Positions 12,631 through 24,585 of a stretch of 28,362 bases of DNA are shown one piece after another (position 1 is the stretch's first letter; every line of letters begins with the position of its first letter). The notes under the pieces were generated by a model that did not search any database, was not told the DNA's origin, and saw nothing but the letters and a program-made list of their open reading frames with translations. Origin of the DNA: Ichthyophthirius multifiliis (taxonomy: Eukaryota; Ciliophora; Oligohymenophorea; Hymenostomatida). Location: positions 11,641 through 40,002 of the forward strand of contig NW_004086743.1 of NCBI RefSeq assembly GCF_000220395.1. Reading direction: 5' to 3'. The position numbers were made by a program, and so were the translations under genes.

Positions 12631-13162
12631 AATTATATTTATATATATATATAAATATAAATACTTTTCTATTTCTTATCTTTTTTTTCCATTATAATTT
12701 TTTAAGAAACTCTATCTACCTCAGTTTATTCATTATAAAACTTTAAGCATTGTTTTAAGAAGACTTTAATCTTTTTTATATATTAAATTAATTAAGGAGA
12801 ATCTTTAATATTTAATTTATAGGTCTATATTTTTATACTATCGCATAATTTTCTAAAATTTTTTCGTTATAAAATTTTACGAATTCTATAATTAAATTAC
12901 CTTTAAGAATTTCAGGATTTTTTACATTTAAACTTATTTCTAAATATGTAAAAACATATATATATAAAAAATATAGTTATATGTTTAGGTATATACATAA
13001 ATTTAAAACAATATTTATATTAACTTGAGTAATAATCGCCTAATAATAAATATAGAAATATGTCTTAAAATATAATTATTATTAAGGTTGTTGTATTGAT
13101 TACAATTATTCTCCTAAATCTTTTTCTTTTTTATTTCTTTCTTCTTTAGATTTTGTTAAATG
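12193..13162 (-). CDS. Spliced CCHC zinc-knuckle protein, function unrecognised (5' end unresolved)
   Basis: The minus-strand exons are read with TAA/TAG as Gln. The first visible exon is charged and Gln-rich (KSKEERNKKEKDLGEQ). A 57-bp GT-AG intron at 12940-12996 joins in phase to an exon containing ISLNVKNPEILKGNL and FVKFYNEKILENY. After an A/T stretch that is probably another intron (about 12590-12670, phase not closed by eye), the frame carries EVEELYSQKGNEMNTEIGIR. It then reads without TGA through a 41-bp intron-like stretch and ends with EERYLLRDKGLEL and a zinc knuckle CYKCSRPSHIAREC (C-x2-C-x4-H-x4-C, 12211-12252), stopping at TGA. Such knuckles bind single-stranded nucleic acid and occur in RNA-processing factors and in retroelement Gag. 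I see no nucleotidyltransferase, KH, protease or reverse transcriptase signature that would decide. No in-frame ATG was found. Confidence 0.6.
12940..12996 (-). other. Predicted GT-AG intron in the zinc-knuckle gene
   Basis: The donor is GTATATACC and the acceptor TACATATTTAG. The upstream exon ends after one base of a codon and the downstream exon supplies the other two, making TAA (Gln). The acceptor side is conserved in the second copy (TTATTTTTAG at 23773). Confidence 0.65.
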
Positions 13163-13200
13163 CTATAGTTGATATTATTAAAATTATATTAAATTAGCAT

Positions 13201-14344
13201 TAAAAACTAAATTATTTTAATTTAAAACCTTTTGTAAAATATATTTTTAAAAAATTATATTTATTATATTTTATTATATAGAAACTATATATTTTTAGTT
13301 TTGAATTAGAAAATATTACTAATAATTAAAATGTTATATATTATATATTTATTTATATTAAATCTTATATTAATTCAAATTTATATTCTTAAAAATAAGG
13401 ATAATATAATGAATATTAAAAAAAAAAAAAAATTTAAATTAATAAAAATTTTTATGTTTTTAAATTTACATAGTTTTCAATTCATATTATTTATATTTTT
13501 TGAAAGTTTAATTAATTAAATCTTTTATATATAATAATAAATCAAATATATAAATTTAAAAATTTAAAAGGTAATATATTAAAAAAAAAAAAAACAAATT
13601 TTTAAATTAAATAAAAACAAAGAATTCTAATATTTATTATATTTAAATATATTATAATATATATATATAAATATATATATATGTATATATATATATACTG
13701 TAATTTTTATATATTTAAATACAAATTAATTTATTCATATTTATAATTTTTATATTTATAATATTTATATAATATAAATATAACCATTAATTTTTTTATA
13801 TATTTTTAATGAATTTTTTTATATTTATAACTGTTTTTAATATATATAAAGCTTCAATCTTCTTTTTTAATTTTTTTTTTGTATATAAATTATTAAAGCC
13901 AGCTATAAATTAGCTTAAAAATTTTTTTAAATATTTATTAATATATATTTTCTTTTCATTAAACATAATGAACTTTATATTATTAAATTATATAATGTTA
14001 TTAATATTTATAAATTTGAATTTATTATATATACATTTAGATAGTATTTTAAATATTTTTATTTTATCTTTTTAAATTTTTTTTTAATTTAAATTATATT
14101 TATTAAAGTATTAGAATTATATCTAAGTAGAATTGCCTTAAAATTATAATCTAGAGTATTAAATAATATCTTTTTTAATGTTTAAATTATTAACTTTTAT
14201 TTTAATCCTTTATTTAAAGTTTATTTAAATTATATATGATTTTAATATTCTTAATAAATGATTTTTTTAAAATTTTCTTTTTTTTTATTATTAATTTTCA
14301 TATTTTTTTTTAAAAAAAAATATATATATATAGATATATAATAT
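13201..14344. other. AT-rich spacer
   Basis: No supported gene. One slightly less simple stretch lies around 13850-13920 (AAAGCCAGCTATAAATTAGC) and contains a short imperfect GCTATAAATTAGC palindrome, with nothing attached to it. Confidence 0.5.
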
Positions 14345-14749
14345 ATCTTTTAATAGATACAGGTTTTTATGCTCAAATAAACGAAAATATAAAAGAATTA
14401 ATTTTTATGGAAAAGGAGTAAAATATGGGATTGATATGAAACGCATCAACGGGAATATATCGGCTTAACAATTAACAAAAATGAAAATAACTATACTTAA
14501 TTGCTATTAATATTTGTGAATTCCTAATAAATTATTGATGAATATTTGGGTAGGATAAGTTAAATAAACTTGTAGGTAAAATATACAGATATTGAAATTT
14601 AAAAGATATATATACAGGATATCAATAATATCAAACAAATTGTCTGATTTTTTTGGGTTTAAATAATATGTCCGGGTATCTGTAATGCAAATGGAAATTG
14701 CTTAAATAATAAATTTTATTATGCAAAAGGATTCACTAAAACATATTGA
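14345..14749 (+). pseudogene. Truncated, internally deleted leishmanolysin-like fragment
   Basis: This fragment is homologous to the 2-649 gene only. It starts at the same base of the alignment where the window starts, in a row of A/T with no catalytic half before it. It keeps DTGFYAQINEN, loses one base in the following FYGKGAG region, and then jumps from the first AAGGAG to the equivalent of a second AAGGAG 225 bp further on, so about 75 codons of the Cys-rich domain are absent. It then follows the parent through IGIS-type and EGF-like regions (CPGICNANGNC) with Cys losses, ending at TGA 14747-14749 where the parent has the last EGF Cys. A further in-frame TGA lies near 14516. It is clearly non-functional. 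Confidence 0.88.
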
Positions 14750-15669
14750 AATATTAAATAGTATCTTGAAATTTTTTATTATTTTAGAAATAAGAAAAAG
14801 CATTTTAAATTTTTAAATTAATTAATATTTTTATATTCAAATATATTTACAAAGATATATTATTTTAGTTTTTATCAAAAAAATATATATAATAAAAATA
14901 TTTAAAAATTAATAAATATATGTGATAACTTAAAAAATAATATTAAAAATTTTTCGAAAATAAATTATAATTATAAAAATATTTAATAATGTATTTCTTA
15001 TAAAATTAATTAAATATAAAATATATATAATATTAGTATTAATAAAATTAACAAAATTTTTATTATATATTATTAAATTATATAAAAATATATTTTAATT
15101 TATAATAATATATATATATATATATATTTATATATAAATATTTATTTATATACTTATTATATTAAAAAAAGTTATTTTACATCTTACATATTCTTTTTAT
15201 TAATTAATTTATTAACTGGATTTTTAACTCAATGAATTTATATATTTTATATTTTTTTACATTTTAATCTAATGCTGAAATATGTATTAAATTGTATAAT
15301 TTTAAATAGTAAAATTTTATTTCAAAAAATTAATTGAAATGAAATTAACTATTATATAATTATATTTTTTTTTAGAACAATGGTTTATTTCTTATTTTTT
15401 TTAATTTTACTACTTCTATATAATTAAGTATTATGCTTAAAAAAAATTAATTTTAAATTTATTATTTAACCATTTTTTTTTTCATAATTTTAAATCTAAT
15501 ATATTAGTTTTTCAGATAATTTCTTTTATTTAAAAAATAATAAATTTTATATATTTAAATTAGATGCTTATATTTTTTAAAAAATGCATATGTAATAAAT
15601 AAAATATATTAATATTTTTTATTTTCTAATAATAATAAATAAAAACATAAAAACTCTAATAATTTTTTT
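14750..15669. other. AT-rich spacer between a fragment and the 15670-17214 protease
   Basis: No gene is seen. It contains the 3' flank of the minus-strand protease. A (TA)n tract lies near 15110-15127. Confidence 0.55.
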
Positions 15670-17214
15670 TCAAACAGGTATATTACTATAGCAATCTGGT
15701 CCATAGAATCCTTTAATACAAATACATTTATTGTTTATGCAAAATCCGTTTGCACTACAAAAATTGGGACAGAATCTTTTATATCCACAAAACTTGTGTA
15801 TATTATCCGGACATACAATATATCCACTATATCCTTTAACTGACAACTGTTATAAATTTTTCTAGCAAAGGACTTTCTATCCTCCTACTAAAACAACCAC
15901 TTATTATCCATTAGGAGTACATTAAAATTAATAGCAATAACCCTTAGGTATAGTTTCTGGTTAATATCCTAGCTTCAATATAGTCGATGGAAAGCATCTT
16001 GAACTAATCCCAAATTTAGTTCCAAGCAAAAGAGCATTATTTTATGTGTTCAAATTACTTTTAATATCCCAGCATTTTGAATTAGAATAAGTACTTAAAG
16101 TATTACAACCTCGATCCATATATTTTCCAGCTTCACAAGTAGAAGATCCATGATTGTAATAATCACATTATCCATCATCGATTCTAGGGCGACAATATTC
16201 TTTTCTGGTTGAATCACATGTACCAAATACATGATTACAACCTTATCCTAGTCCATAGAATGTTTATTCTTCCATAGAAGAGCTAACTTCATAAAAGAAT
16301 CCTGTGTCTCTTAAAAGATTAGTTGTAAAAGCACTATAATAGGCCTATGTTGGTGATTAAGCTGCATTCATGTATTCATTTTGGATGACTGTGGTTTCCC
16401 AATGTGATCCTGCAGAACCTTAACCTCCATTATTTTCAAGAGGCATACCAGCTAAGTTAGGACAATTGAAATATTTTCGAGCATAGTTCAAAACGTGAGG
16501 AGTTTACACTACTAAAAAAGGAGTTCCTCTTGCAATTATTGTATTAGAAGGTTTAGCATAAGGACGTCCCTATTAATCTACCCATCTAGGTATATCATTA
16601 TCGCTAAAACCTAATATATGAGTCATTTCATGGATAACTATTTCCATTAAATCTTCAAATTCAACAGGATCTTACATATTTTTGGTTCCTAATATTCCTA
16701 AATTGAAATTAACTTAACCATGAGTAGGCCCTATACCATCTAAAAATTAACACCAAGAGGCATAGGCTAAATATGTTTCAGCTGGTTCAATTTTAAATTA
16801 TGTATATATATGTAAATCAGAATTAATTCCTTAGTCTCTGTCGCTTTAAGGAATAGGATATTCACCGCATTTTGGATTATATTATCTATATCTCATATTT
16901 TATTCAGATTTTGGGATTATTTTTATTAAATTATTAAAATATTAACGAGCCAACAACATAGCTTTCGAGCAGGCATTAACTAAAACTTAAGCCTAATTAG
17001 TAGCAGCTAATTTTTAGAAAAAATTCATATCGAAAGATATTAACATATTACGCGGCTATATCCCTCCTAAATTACGGATATCTACAGGTTCTAAAGGAGC
17101 GAGTGCTTCATATTTATAGATTTAATTAATCTTGTTATGTATACAATTGTGTTAGAGAACTTTTAGACAGAAAATATAGTTCGTTAATAATATAATTATT
17201 AAAAGTTTTTTCAT
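15670..17214 (-). CDS. Secreted leishmanolysin-like M8 metalloprotease (complete)
   Basis: 514 residues, single frame from ATG to TGA with about 30 TAA/TAG Gln codons and no intron. The signal peptide is MKKLLIIILLTNYIFC, followed by the propeptide Cys motif in QHNCIHNKI. HEMTHILGF is at 195-203, the third zinc His at 271 (SHWETT) and the Met-turn Met at 282 (NEYMNA). The Cys-rich domain begins at GLGQGCNH. The EGF-like end runs from CPNFCSANGFC to PDC, with a short tail. The family is a secreted or surface zinc endopeptidase; in parasites such enzymes cleave host proteins, while in free-living ciliates the role is unclear. The twin at 27886-28362 is its inverted duplicate and shares about 2.5 kb of upstream DNA. 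The start is secure because the signal peptide follows the first ATG and is conserved in the twin. Confidence 0.95.
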
Positions 17215-19690
17215 TTTTTTTATTTTTAATGACTATTTCTTTATTAATAATTATTATATTATTTTATTTATTTTTATTTCTGGTTATTATAGAAATGACT
17301 GAATATTGAATTTTATTTATGAATATTATAATAATTAAATAGATTTATATTTTAATGCAATATTTAGGATAGTTTTTTAATTATAATTCAAATCATATAA
17401 TTTTTAACAATATAAAGAAAAAAAATAAAATATATTAATTTATATTTTATGAATAAATTAATTAAATAGAATAATTATTATCAAAAATATCTAAAAAAAT
17501 TATTTTATTTATATTTAATAAAAGTATTCTATTATTATCTGTCATGTTTATTTTAAGGAGACAATAATTATAATTAAATTAAATTTAGTTTAATTAAATA
17601 TATACAATATATGACATTTTATTTTCTAAAGATAAATATGTTAATTTAATATAAATAAAAAGAAATAAGTAAATAAAAGTATATAAAATAGAATATTTTT
17701 AGTAAAATTTTATTTTATATAAATAAAAAAAGATTAATTTTTTTAAATTTTAATTACGTAAAAATTATTATTTATAGATTTTGATTATTTATTATCACAA
17801 GTTTTTAATTTGTTATAAAAAATTAAATTATTACTATATAAATACTAAAAAAGAAAAATGAAGATTTAATAAATAAATTAATTTATATATTCAGTATAAA
17901 TAATTTAAAAAAAAAACATATATAAATTTTTTTTTATTTCTTTTATAAATTAAAAATATATTATTATATCAAAAATAAAATATAAAATAAATTTTATTTA
18001 AAAATGAATTTGATAAATACTAATAATAAAAACTAAAATATATAATATATTCATTTTTTATTTATATATGATCATAAATAAATAATATATTTATCGATTA
18101 TCAATCATAAATAAAATGTAATTTGATTTTATTTATAATAATATTAATAATAATTTTGAAAATATAAATTTAATTTATATGAATATTTATAAAAATAGAT
18201 TTATTAATATATTGAAATTATTATTACTTTTTTTATTTTAAATTATTTAAAACAATTAAATAATAATTTAATTTATTCATTTTTTAAAAATTCAAAACCT
18301 TTATTTTATATATAATTTATTAATATTTCAATTTTAAATTATTTGATATTTTTTTAAATAAAAAAATGTTATGAAAAATAATATTATATATATAAATATA
18401 TTTTATTTTTTCTATATATATATATATTTATAATAATTTTAATTGTTTTTTATTTGAAATATTTATAATATATTTACTTAAAATAATAAAAAATTATTAA
18501 TATTAGATTTATTTTTTAAAATAATATAATTAAAATAAGTAAAAAATCAAAAATTATGTTCAAATGTAAATTTTATATTCTGTTTATATTAAAACATAAA
18601 TACAATTATATAAATATATTTTTATTTTTTTTAAATAATTTTATTTTTTTTATTTTAAAAAATTTATAAAAAAAATAGATAATTTTTCTTTATATATATA
18701 AAAAATAAAAAATATTAATCAAAGTAAATAAAATCATAAAAAAAAATAACTTAAAATTTATATTAAAAATATTTAATAAATAAATATAAGATATAATAAA
18801 AAATACATTAAATTTCTTTTAATTATAAAATTATATTACCAAACTTTTTCTTAACATATATATTACGATTTAATATTATAAATATTAAATTATGGTTCAT
18901 TTTCCATAATATTTCCATTAATAATAGGATTTTTTTAAAGAATAAATACTTTAATATAAATAAAAATTATGTTAAAAGTAAAAAATTATTAAAAATAAAA
19001 TAAAATATACGATAATTTGTCTTTTAAAAGAAAAAAAATCGCAAATAAATATGAAAATTATATTCAATATATATATAAATTAATAATTAAACATATTATA
19101 ATTAACATTTATTAAGCATAAATTATAAAGAAAATAGGGACAATAAAACAAATATATAGTTGTTTTATTTATATATTAAAATAATTAGATTAGCGAGCAG
19201 TAAATATAATAATTAAAAAAAAATATAAAAATAATTCTATAATTTTTTAAAGATAAATATGATTAAATTTTGTTTTTAAAAAAAAATATATATAAATATA
19301 TAATTTTAATAATTATATTTGATATTTATAATAATCATATATGCTTTTATACTTAGTTTTTTACGATAAAGACTTATATTATATTATTATAAGATCAAAT
19401 AAGGAGGTTTAAAATAAATAATTAAAGTATATTTTTTTTTCTTTTTTACTAATTATATTAAATCGGATAAATATAATTAAATTAATATACCTATATACAT
19501 ATAATATAATTTTTTTTTTAAAAAAAAAAATTAAAAAAAAATAATAATATATATAAATAAAAATTATCTATTCTAATAATAGTATAAATATTGATTTCTA
19601 GAATAGTTTAAATATATTATTAATATATATAAAGTATTTATTTTATATTATATAAATTAAAAATACAATAACTTTTAAAAAAAGTAATAA
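16720..19690 (-). repeat. Large inverted duplication, arm 1
   Basis: Its reverse complement matches 25370-28362. It covers the first 165 codons of the protease, its whole upstream region and the exon-like blocks. Landmarks in the same order in both arms are AGAATAGATAATTTT, TTATCCGATTTAATATA, AAACCTCCTTA, TTTACTGCT, GTCCCTATTTT and the MEN block, then the ATG. Spacings agree within about 20 bp. The outer end fades out near 19690. The inner (gene) end is limited only by the window, because arm 2 runs off the edge. Confidence 0.88.
18839..19490 (-). other. Exon-like conserved blocks of an unrecognised gene (arm 1)
   Basis: Three blocks on the minus strand stand out from A/T DNA and recur in arm 2 at the same spacing. 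The first (19325-19490) contains FQTSL...III...KSLSQKTKYKSIY. The second (about 19100-19200) contains FTA...LYICFIVPI. The third (18839-18907) reads MENEPQFNIYNIKSQY...W and is followed by GTAATAT, a plausible splice donor. Differences between arms are mostly at third positions or conservative in the third block (D/E, V/I, S/N, L/V), which looks like coding constraint. I do not recognise the protein, and the blocks are not joined by proven introns. They lie 1.7 kb upstream of the protease start, on its strand. This may be a gene fragment copied twice. Confidence 0.4.
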
Positions 19691-19998
19691 GTATATTATT
19701 ATATAAAAAAATACATAAATAAAAGAATTTAATGAATATTTATAAAAATATATAATTCTGTGAAAATTTTTAATTATAAAATAAACAAAATAAAATAATA
19801 TTAATACAATAAAATAAAAATTAAAAAATATATAAAAAAATATTTAATAAATAAATATATTTATTTATTAAAAAAAAATATATATAAAAAAAAAATAATA
19901 TTAATTAAAAATAAAACAAGATATATAATATATATTAACTTTATAATAAATAAAAATAAATTATATATTAAAGAAATATAATAAATAAATATATATAC

Positions 19999-20029
<31 letters not shown>

Positions 20030-21092
20030 AATATTTATATATTTTTATTTTATATATTTATAAAAATTTTATATATATTTTTTCATATAAATAAAAAATA
20101 AATATTATAATAATTTAATTATTTAATTTTTTATTAATATTTATTATTTAAATATAATTATATATAAAACAAATATTAATAATATATAAATATTTATAAA
20201 TTTCTATAAAATCTTAATTTTTTATTATATTTTATTTATATAATATATTTGTATATATTTAAATTAAAATATTGTTTAAATTTGTTGTTTTATATTTTAA
20301 ATTTTTATTTATTAATAATATTTTTTATAATAATAATATAAATATAAATATATATATATAAATATTTTAATAATTTTTATTTTTTAATATATATATATAA
20401 TTATAAAAATTACATATAAAAAAATGTTTTAAATTATAATATAATTTATTTTAAAATAAATTTATTTTATATTATATTTATTATTTAAATTTTTTTATAA
20501 TTTTTTTTTTAATTAATCATACAATATAATATGCTACATTATTTTTAAAATTTAATACTATTTTATATTTAATAATATAAAATCATTTTTTTATATTATT
20601 TTATATCATTGCATAATTTTTTTTTTTTTTAATATTTTTTTTTTTTAAAAAATAATAATATTTATTTGTTATATTTTTTTATATATATTAATATAAAAAA
20701 AAATATTTTTATATTATTTTCATTTTTATTAATATTTTTTTTTGTTAAATTAATTTGATAATCAATAATTTTTTTTGTTTTACTTAATATATATAAAATA
20801 TTAATTAAATAAAAATTTTATATATAATAATATATAAATAAATATTTATTATATTATATCTTTAAAAATTTTAAATAATTTTTATTATATATATTATACA
20901 TATATATATATTTTGATATTTATTAAATGTTTAAAATATATATTAAAAAATATTTAATTCTGGGTTTTTCTATTAAATTTAATAAATTATATTATATTAT
21001 TATAAAATTTATACATTTTAAAAATTTTATACTTTAAAAAATTAAAATTATTTAATATTTTAAAATTAAAATTTATATATATATATATATAT

Positions 21093-21131
<39 letters not shown>

Positions 21132-21149
21132 TTTCATTTTAAATATATT
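19691..21149. other. AT-rich spacer between divergent proteases
   Basis: Nothing but A/T homopolymers, TA runs and near-palindromic TATATA words. No gene is seen. Confidence 0.6.
21074..21128. repeat. Two adjacent (TA)n tracts
   Basis: Alternating TA at 21074-21092 and 21099-21128, separated by TTATAA, about 280 bp upstream of the 21405 protease. Confidence 0.9.
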
Positions 21150-23636
21150 ATATTTTGTAAAATAAATTATGTAAAATATTCAAATTACTAATTATTTAAA
21201 CCAAATATTTATAAGTAATCTTTTTTATTTGAAATTAATTAAATAACTTTTTTTTTAAATATAAATTAATATATTAAATTTTTTTTTTAATAAAATTATT
21301 TTTAAAATTTTAATTTAATATATTTAAATAAAATATAAATATAAATATATTTAACTATAAATGTTTTATAATATATATATATATATTACTATTATTTATA
21401 ATAAATGAAAATCTTAATTATATTATTATTTTAATTAACTTTTGTTTTTTGTTTATATGTACTCTAACACTAATGTGTCCATGATTAAATGTAAAAATTT
21501 TATTCCTACAAAGTAATTTCATCTGATGATGATTATACATATATCCGTAATTTATAATCTAAAATGCCCCGTAATATGATTATAACTTACGATATGTCCT
21601 ATTTCTCAAATTTACCTAAAAATCCTAAAAATTAATTGATAATCGATACTTGTGAGAAAGCTTTAAAAACAGCATTTAATTATTTTTCTGATCTAATAAA
21701 AATAGTTCCAAAATCTGAAAAGCAAATGAGATATAATTCCGATTATGAAAAATGTGGAGAAGTTATAATTCCTTAAATAGACAAAGATAAAGGAAAAGAT
21801 TCTGATTTACATATATATGCATAATATCTAAATAATAAATAATTATCTTTTGTAGCCTTTGCTAGTAATTGTTAATTTCTGTATAAGGTAGGACCTTCTC
21901 ATGGTTAAATTACTTTTAATTTGGGTTAATTAGAAGAAAAAAATTTAAATGAAAAATATATATTTTAAGATATATTAGAAATAGTTATCCATGAAATGAC
22001 TCATGTTTTGGGTTTTTCAGAACATTCAATACCTTTATGGATATAATCTGATAAAAGTCTTTATCCTGAACCTACTTTAAAAAAAAAATTAAGGGGAATA
22101 GATACTTTATTTCTCAAAACGCCTAAAGTTTTGTAGTTTGCTCGAAAATATTTTAATTGTCCTGCCTTAACTGGTGTGCCTCTTGAAAATTTAGGAGGCC
22201 CAGGTTCTATAAATTCACATTGGAAAAACACAATAATCAATAGCGAATATATGAATTCATAATAATAATCTGTATAGTCATATTTTAGTGGTTTTACAGC
22301 CAATCTTTTAAGAGACACTGGCTTCTATGAGGAAATAAAAGAATCTATGGAGGAAGAAATATTCTATGGGAAAGCAGCAGGCTGTCAACACGTCACTGGT
22401 TAATGTAATTGTACTAAAAATGAGTTTTGTATTCCTACAAAAGATTAAAATTTATGTGATTTCTCCCATATTGGGGCTTCAATTTGTATTGCTGATTAAT
22501 TTAATGAACCTAATTGTAATACACTTTAGGTTTATTAATATAAGGAATGCTGGAATATTTAAAATATGTAACACTCAGTATAAACACAATAAGTGTACGG
22601 AATTTAATATGGAGTTGATTCGAAATGTTTTAACTCTTCTTTAATAAAAGATACTTATTATGTGAATAATCGAAAAATTTAAGGTTTATGCTATAAATAT
22701 AATTGTAGTTCTAACGGATAATTAGTGACTATTCATGTAGGAAAATAAACAGTTGTTTGCTCAAAAAATTTAGAAAATATGTAAGTTAAAGGATATGATG
22801 GAATTATTATATGCCCTAAAAATATACCGTAGTTTTGCAAATTTAAAAAAATTTGTCCGAATTTCTGTAGTTAAAACGGATATTGTCTAAATAATAAGTG
22901 TGTTTGTAATAAAGGATACTTTGGAAATGATTGCAGTTAAACAAAGCCTATATTAAAAGGATGATTTTTTAATATCTATAAAACAATGTTTTTTTTGTTA
23001 AGAATTAAAGTTCTAATTTTTAATTTATTTTTTTTTTAAAAAAAAGAATATAAAAAATTAAATAATATTATAATTTATTTAATAATTTTTTCATTTTTTT
23101 TAATATTTTTTTATTGTAATAAATAATTAAAAAGAAAAATATATATATAGAGATATTTATATAATTTAAAGAAGTATTAATTTAGATTTTTATGGTCTGA
23201 TGCTACAGTAGTGATAAGAATATAAAAAAAAGCAAGAAAAATAAATAATATATAAATTTTCAAAACATATTGAAAATAAATATATAATTTTTTAAAAATA
23301 ATATAATTTTAATATTTATCATTTTAATTATTAAAAGAAATATAATAAAATTTATAAAAAAAATAGATTAATTTATTAAATAAAAATTTAGAAAAAAAAA
23401 TATACAATTTAAAGATTTCAGATATTATATTTTAAAAATTAATAAGAAATATTAAAAAATTTTAATAATAAATTCTAGATTAAAATTGTATAAAAATTGA
23501 TATTCATATAAATTAAATTATGAATTAAATTTAAATATTTAAATTTTAAAAAAAAAAAATGATTTTAGAAATATAAAAAAAGCATGTTATATAATTAAAT
23601 AAAAAAAAAAATTATATGTAAATAAATAAAATATTA

Positions 23637-23640
<4 letters not shown>
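21150..23640 (+). repeat. Segmental direct duplication, copy 2
   Basis: Same orientation and content as 7990-10600: about 250 bp of upstream flank, the protease, and about 670 bp downstream. It ends at a long (TA)n tract. The downstream flank has several small indels relative to copy 1, so the duplication is not recent. Confidence 0.85.
21405..22964 (+). CDS. Secreted leishmanolysin-like M8 metalloprotease (complete)
   Basis: 519 residues, ATG to TGA without intron. The signal peptide MKILIILLFQLTFVFC is followed by HQCVHDQM, which keeps the full propeptide motif its twin has altered. HEMTHVLGF is at 196-204, the third zinc His at 272 and the Met-turn Met at 283. The Cys-rich domain begins at GKAAGCQH and the EGF-like end runs CPNFCSQNGYC to GNDC, with a tail three residues longer than the 8292 gene. 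A Gln run from consecutive TAA codons (NSQQQSVQS) lies just after the Met-turn. It is the direct-repeat twin of 8292-9842 and lies upstream of the broken zinc-knuckle copy. No damage is visible. Confidence 0.94.
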
Positions 23641-23673
<33 letters not shown>

Positions 23674-23772
23674 ATAAATATATATTTTAATTTATTTTCA
23701 AATCTATATATTAATTATTTATTATATTTATACCATTATTTGTATATATTTTTAATTAAACTTATTTTTAGA
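22965..23772. other. AT-rich spacer with long (TA)n tract
   Basis: The first 670 bp are shared with the sequence downstream of the 8292 gene. A (TA)n tract of about 32 bp at 23640-23671 marks the end of that similarity. No gene is seen. Confidence 0.6.
23640..23671. repeat. (TA)n microsatellite at a duplication edge
   Basis: An uninterrupted TA run lying where similarity to the direct-duplication copy 1 stops and shortly before the zinc-knuckle copy starts. Confidence 0.92.
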
Positions 23773-24585
23773 AATAACTTTAAATTTAAACAATTATGAA
23801 ATTCCTACAGGTGCTTTAAAGACATAATTAGTAAAATTTACAACAAAAAATTTTTTTTTAAATTAGGGGGATATTATAAAAATATACATCTATAAATATT
23901 CTAGATATTCCTTATTTTATTTAAAAAAAAATAAAATTAAAATCTTCTAAAAAATACTTATATAGTTTTCTTGATTAACTGAGGCAGATATAATTGTTTA
24001 AAAAATTATAATTAAAAAAAAAATAAGAAAGCAAAATTTATTTATATCTTTATATATATAAATATATATATATATTTATATATTAATATATATATATTAA
24101 TATTTATATAAAAATAATTATTTTTATTAATTTTTTTTATATTTTTTTTAAAAAAAAATAAATAAATAGAGAATGAGAATGAGAATTTTAAAAACTAGAA
24201 GAATAAGGATTTGATATTTATGAATTAAGAAATCCTTAAAAAAAAGTATCTTCTAAAAAATATTGAAAAAGAAGTCTAAGAGTTATATTCATAAAATGGA
24301 AATGAAATGAATACATAAATAGGAATTAGAGCAGTTGGAAGAGTAATTAGTTCTACATAATATGGTGGATTATGGATTAATGAAAAAAGGTATTTTTAAT
24401 CTTTTTCATAATTATATATATATATTAATTTTTAGATGTTTAGTATGTTTAGAAAGTAAAGAAGTCAAAATTATCATTCTGCAGCGGAAGAAAGATTTTT
24501 ATTTAGAGATAAAGGACTAAAACTTTGCTATAAATGCAGTAGACCTAGTCATATTGCAAGAGTTTTTAAATATAGAATGAATTGA
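23773..24585 (+). pseudogene. Broken copy of the zinc-knuckle gene
   Basis: This is the inverted duplicate of 12193-12940. It begins right after a conserved acceptor (TTATTTTTAG) with ITLNLNNYEIPTGAL, aligning to ISLNVKNPEILKGNL of copy 1. An in-frame TGA follows near 23972. The donor-side GT of copy 1's next presumed intron is changed here (CAAAATTT for AAAAGTAT). Later it keeps ELYSQNGNEMNTQIGIRAVGR and YHSAAEERFLFRDKG. The zinc knuckle has lost its fourth ligand: C-x2-C-x4-H is kept, but the final Cys codon is replaced by Phe (24565-24567), with Val in place of Glu before it. The first exon of copy 1 is missing. Together these changes say pseudogene, though the last exon alone is still open. 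Confidence 0.75.

Larger units (their letters stand above)
11940..13200 (-). repeat. Inverted duplication carrying the zinc-knuckle gene, copy 1
   Basis: Its reverse complement matches 23773-24870. The match covers the gene and about 250 bp of 3' flank, where both copies share a run containing AATAATGTGTTTTTTTT and a matching TATATCTTAAATA block. The 5' part of the gene (upstream of about 12940) has no counterpart in the other copy. Confidence 0.75.

Noticed and set aside
12193..13162. Zinc-knuckle gene as a poly(A)/uridylyl polymerase or SF1-type splicing factor
   Set aside because: The middle exon vaguely resembles a nucleotidyltransferase helix and the knuckle resembles SF1, but no catalytic Asp motif, GGxSS motif or KH loop is visible.
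13331..13519. 62-codon plus-strand ORF rich in Ile, Leu and Lys
   Set aside because: It consists of A/T-rich codons only and has no counterpart elsewhere in the window. This is chance.
22061..22318. 85-codon minus-strand ORF
   Set aside because: It is antisense to the catalytic region of the 21405 protease, with no independent support.
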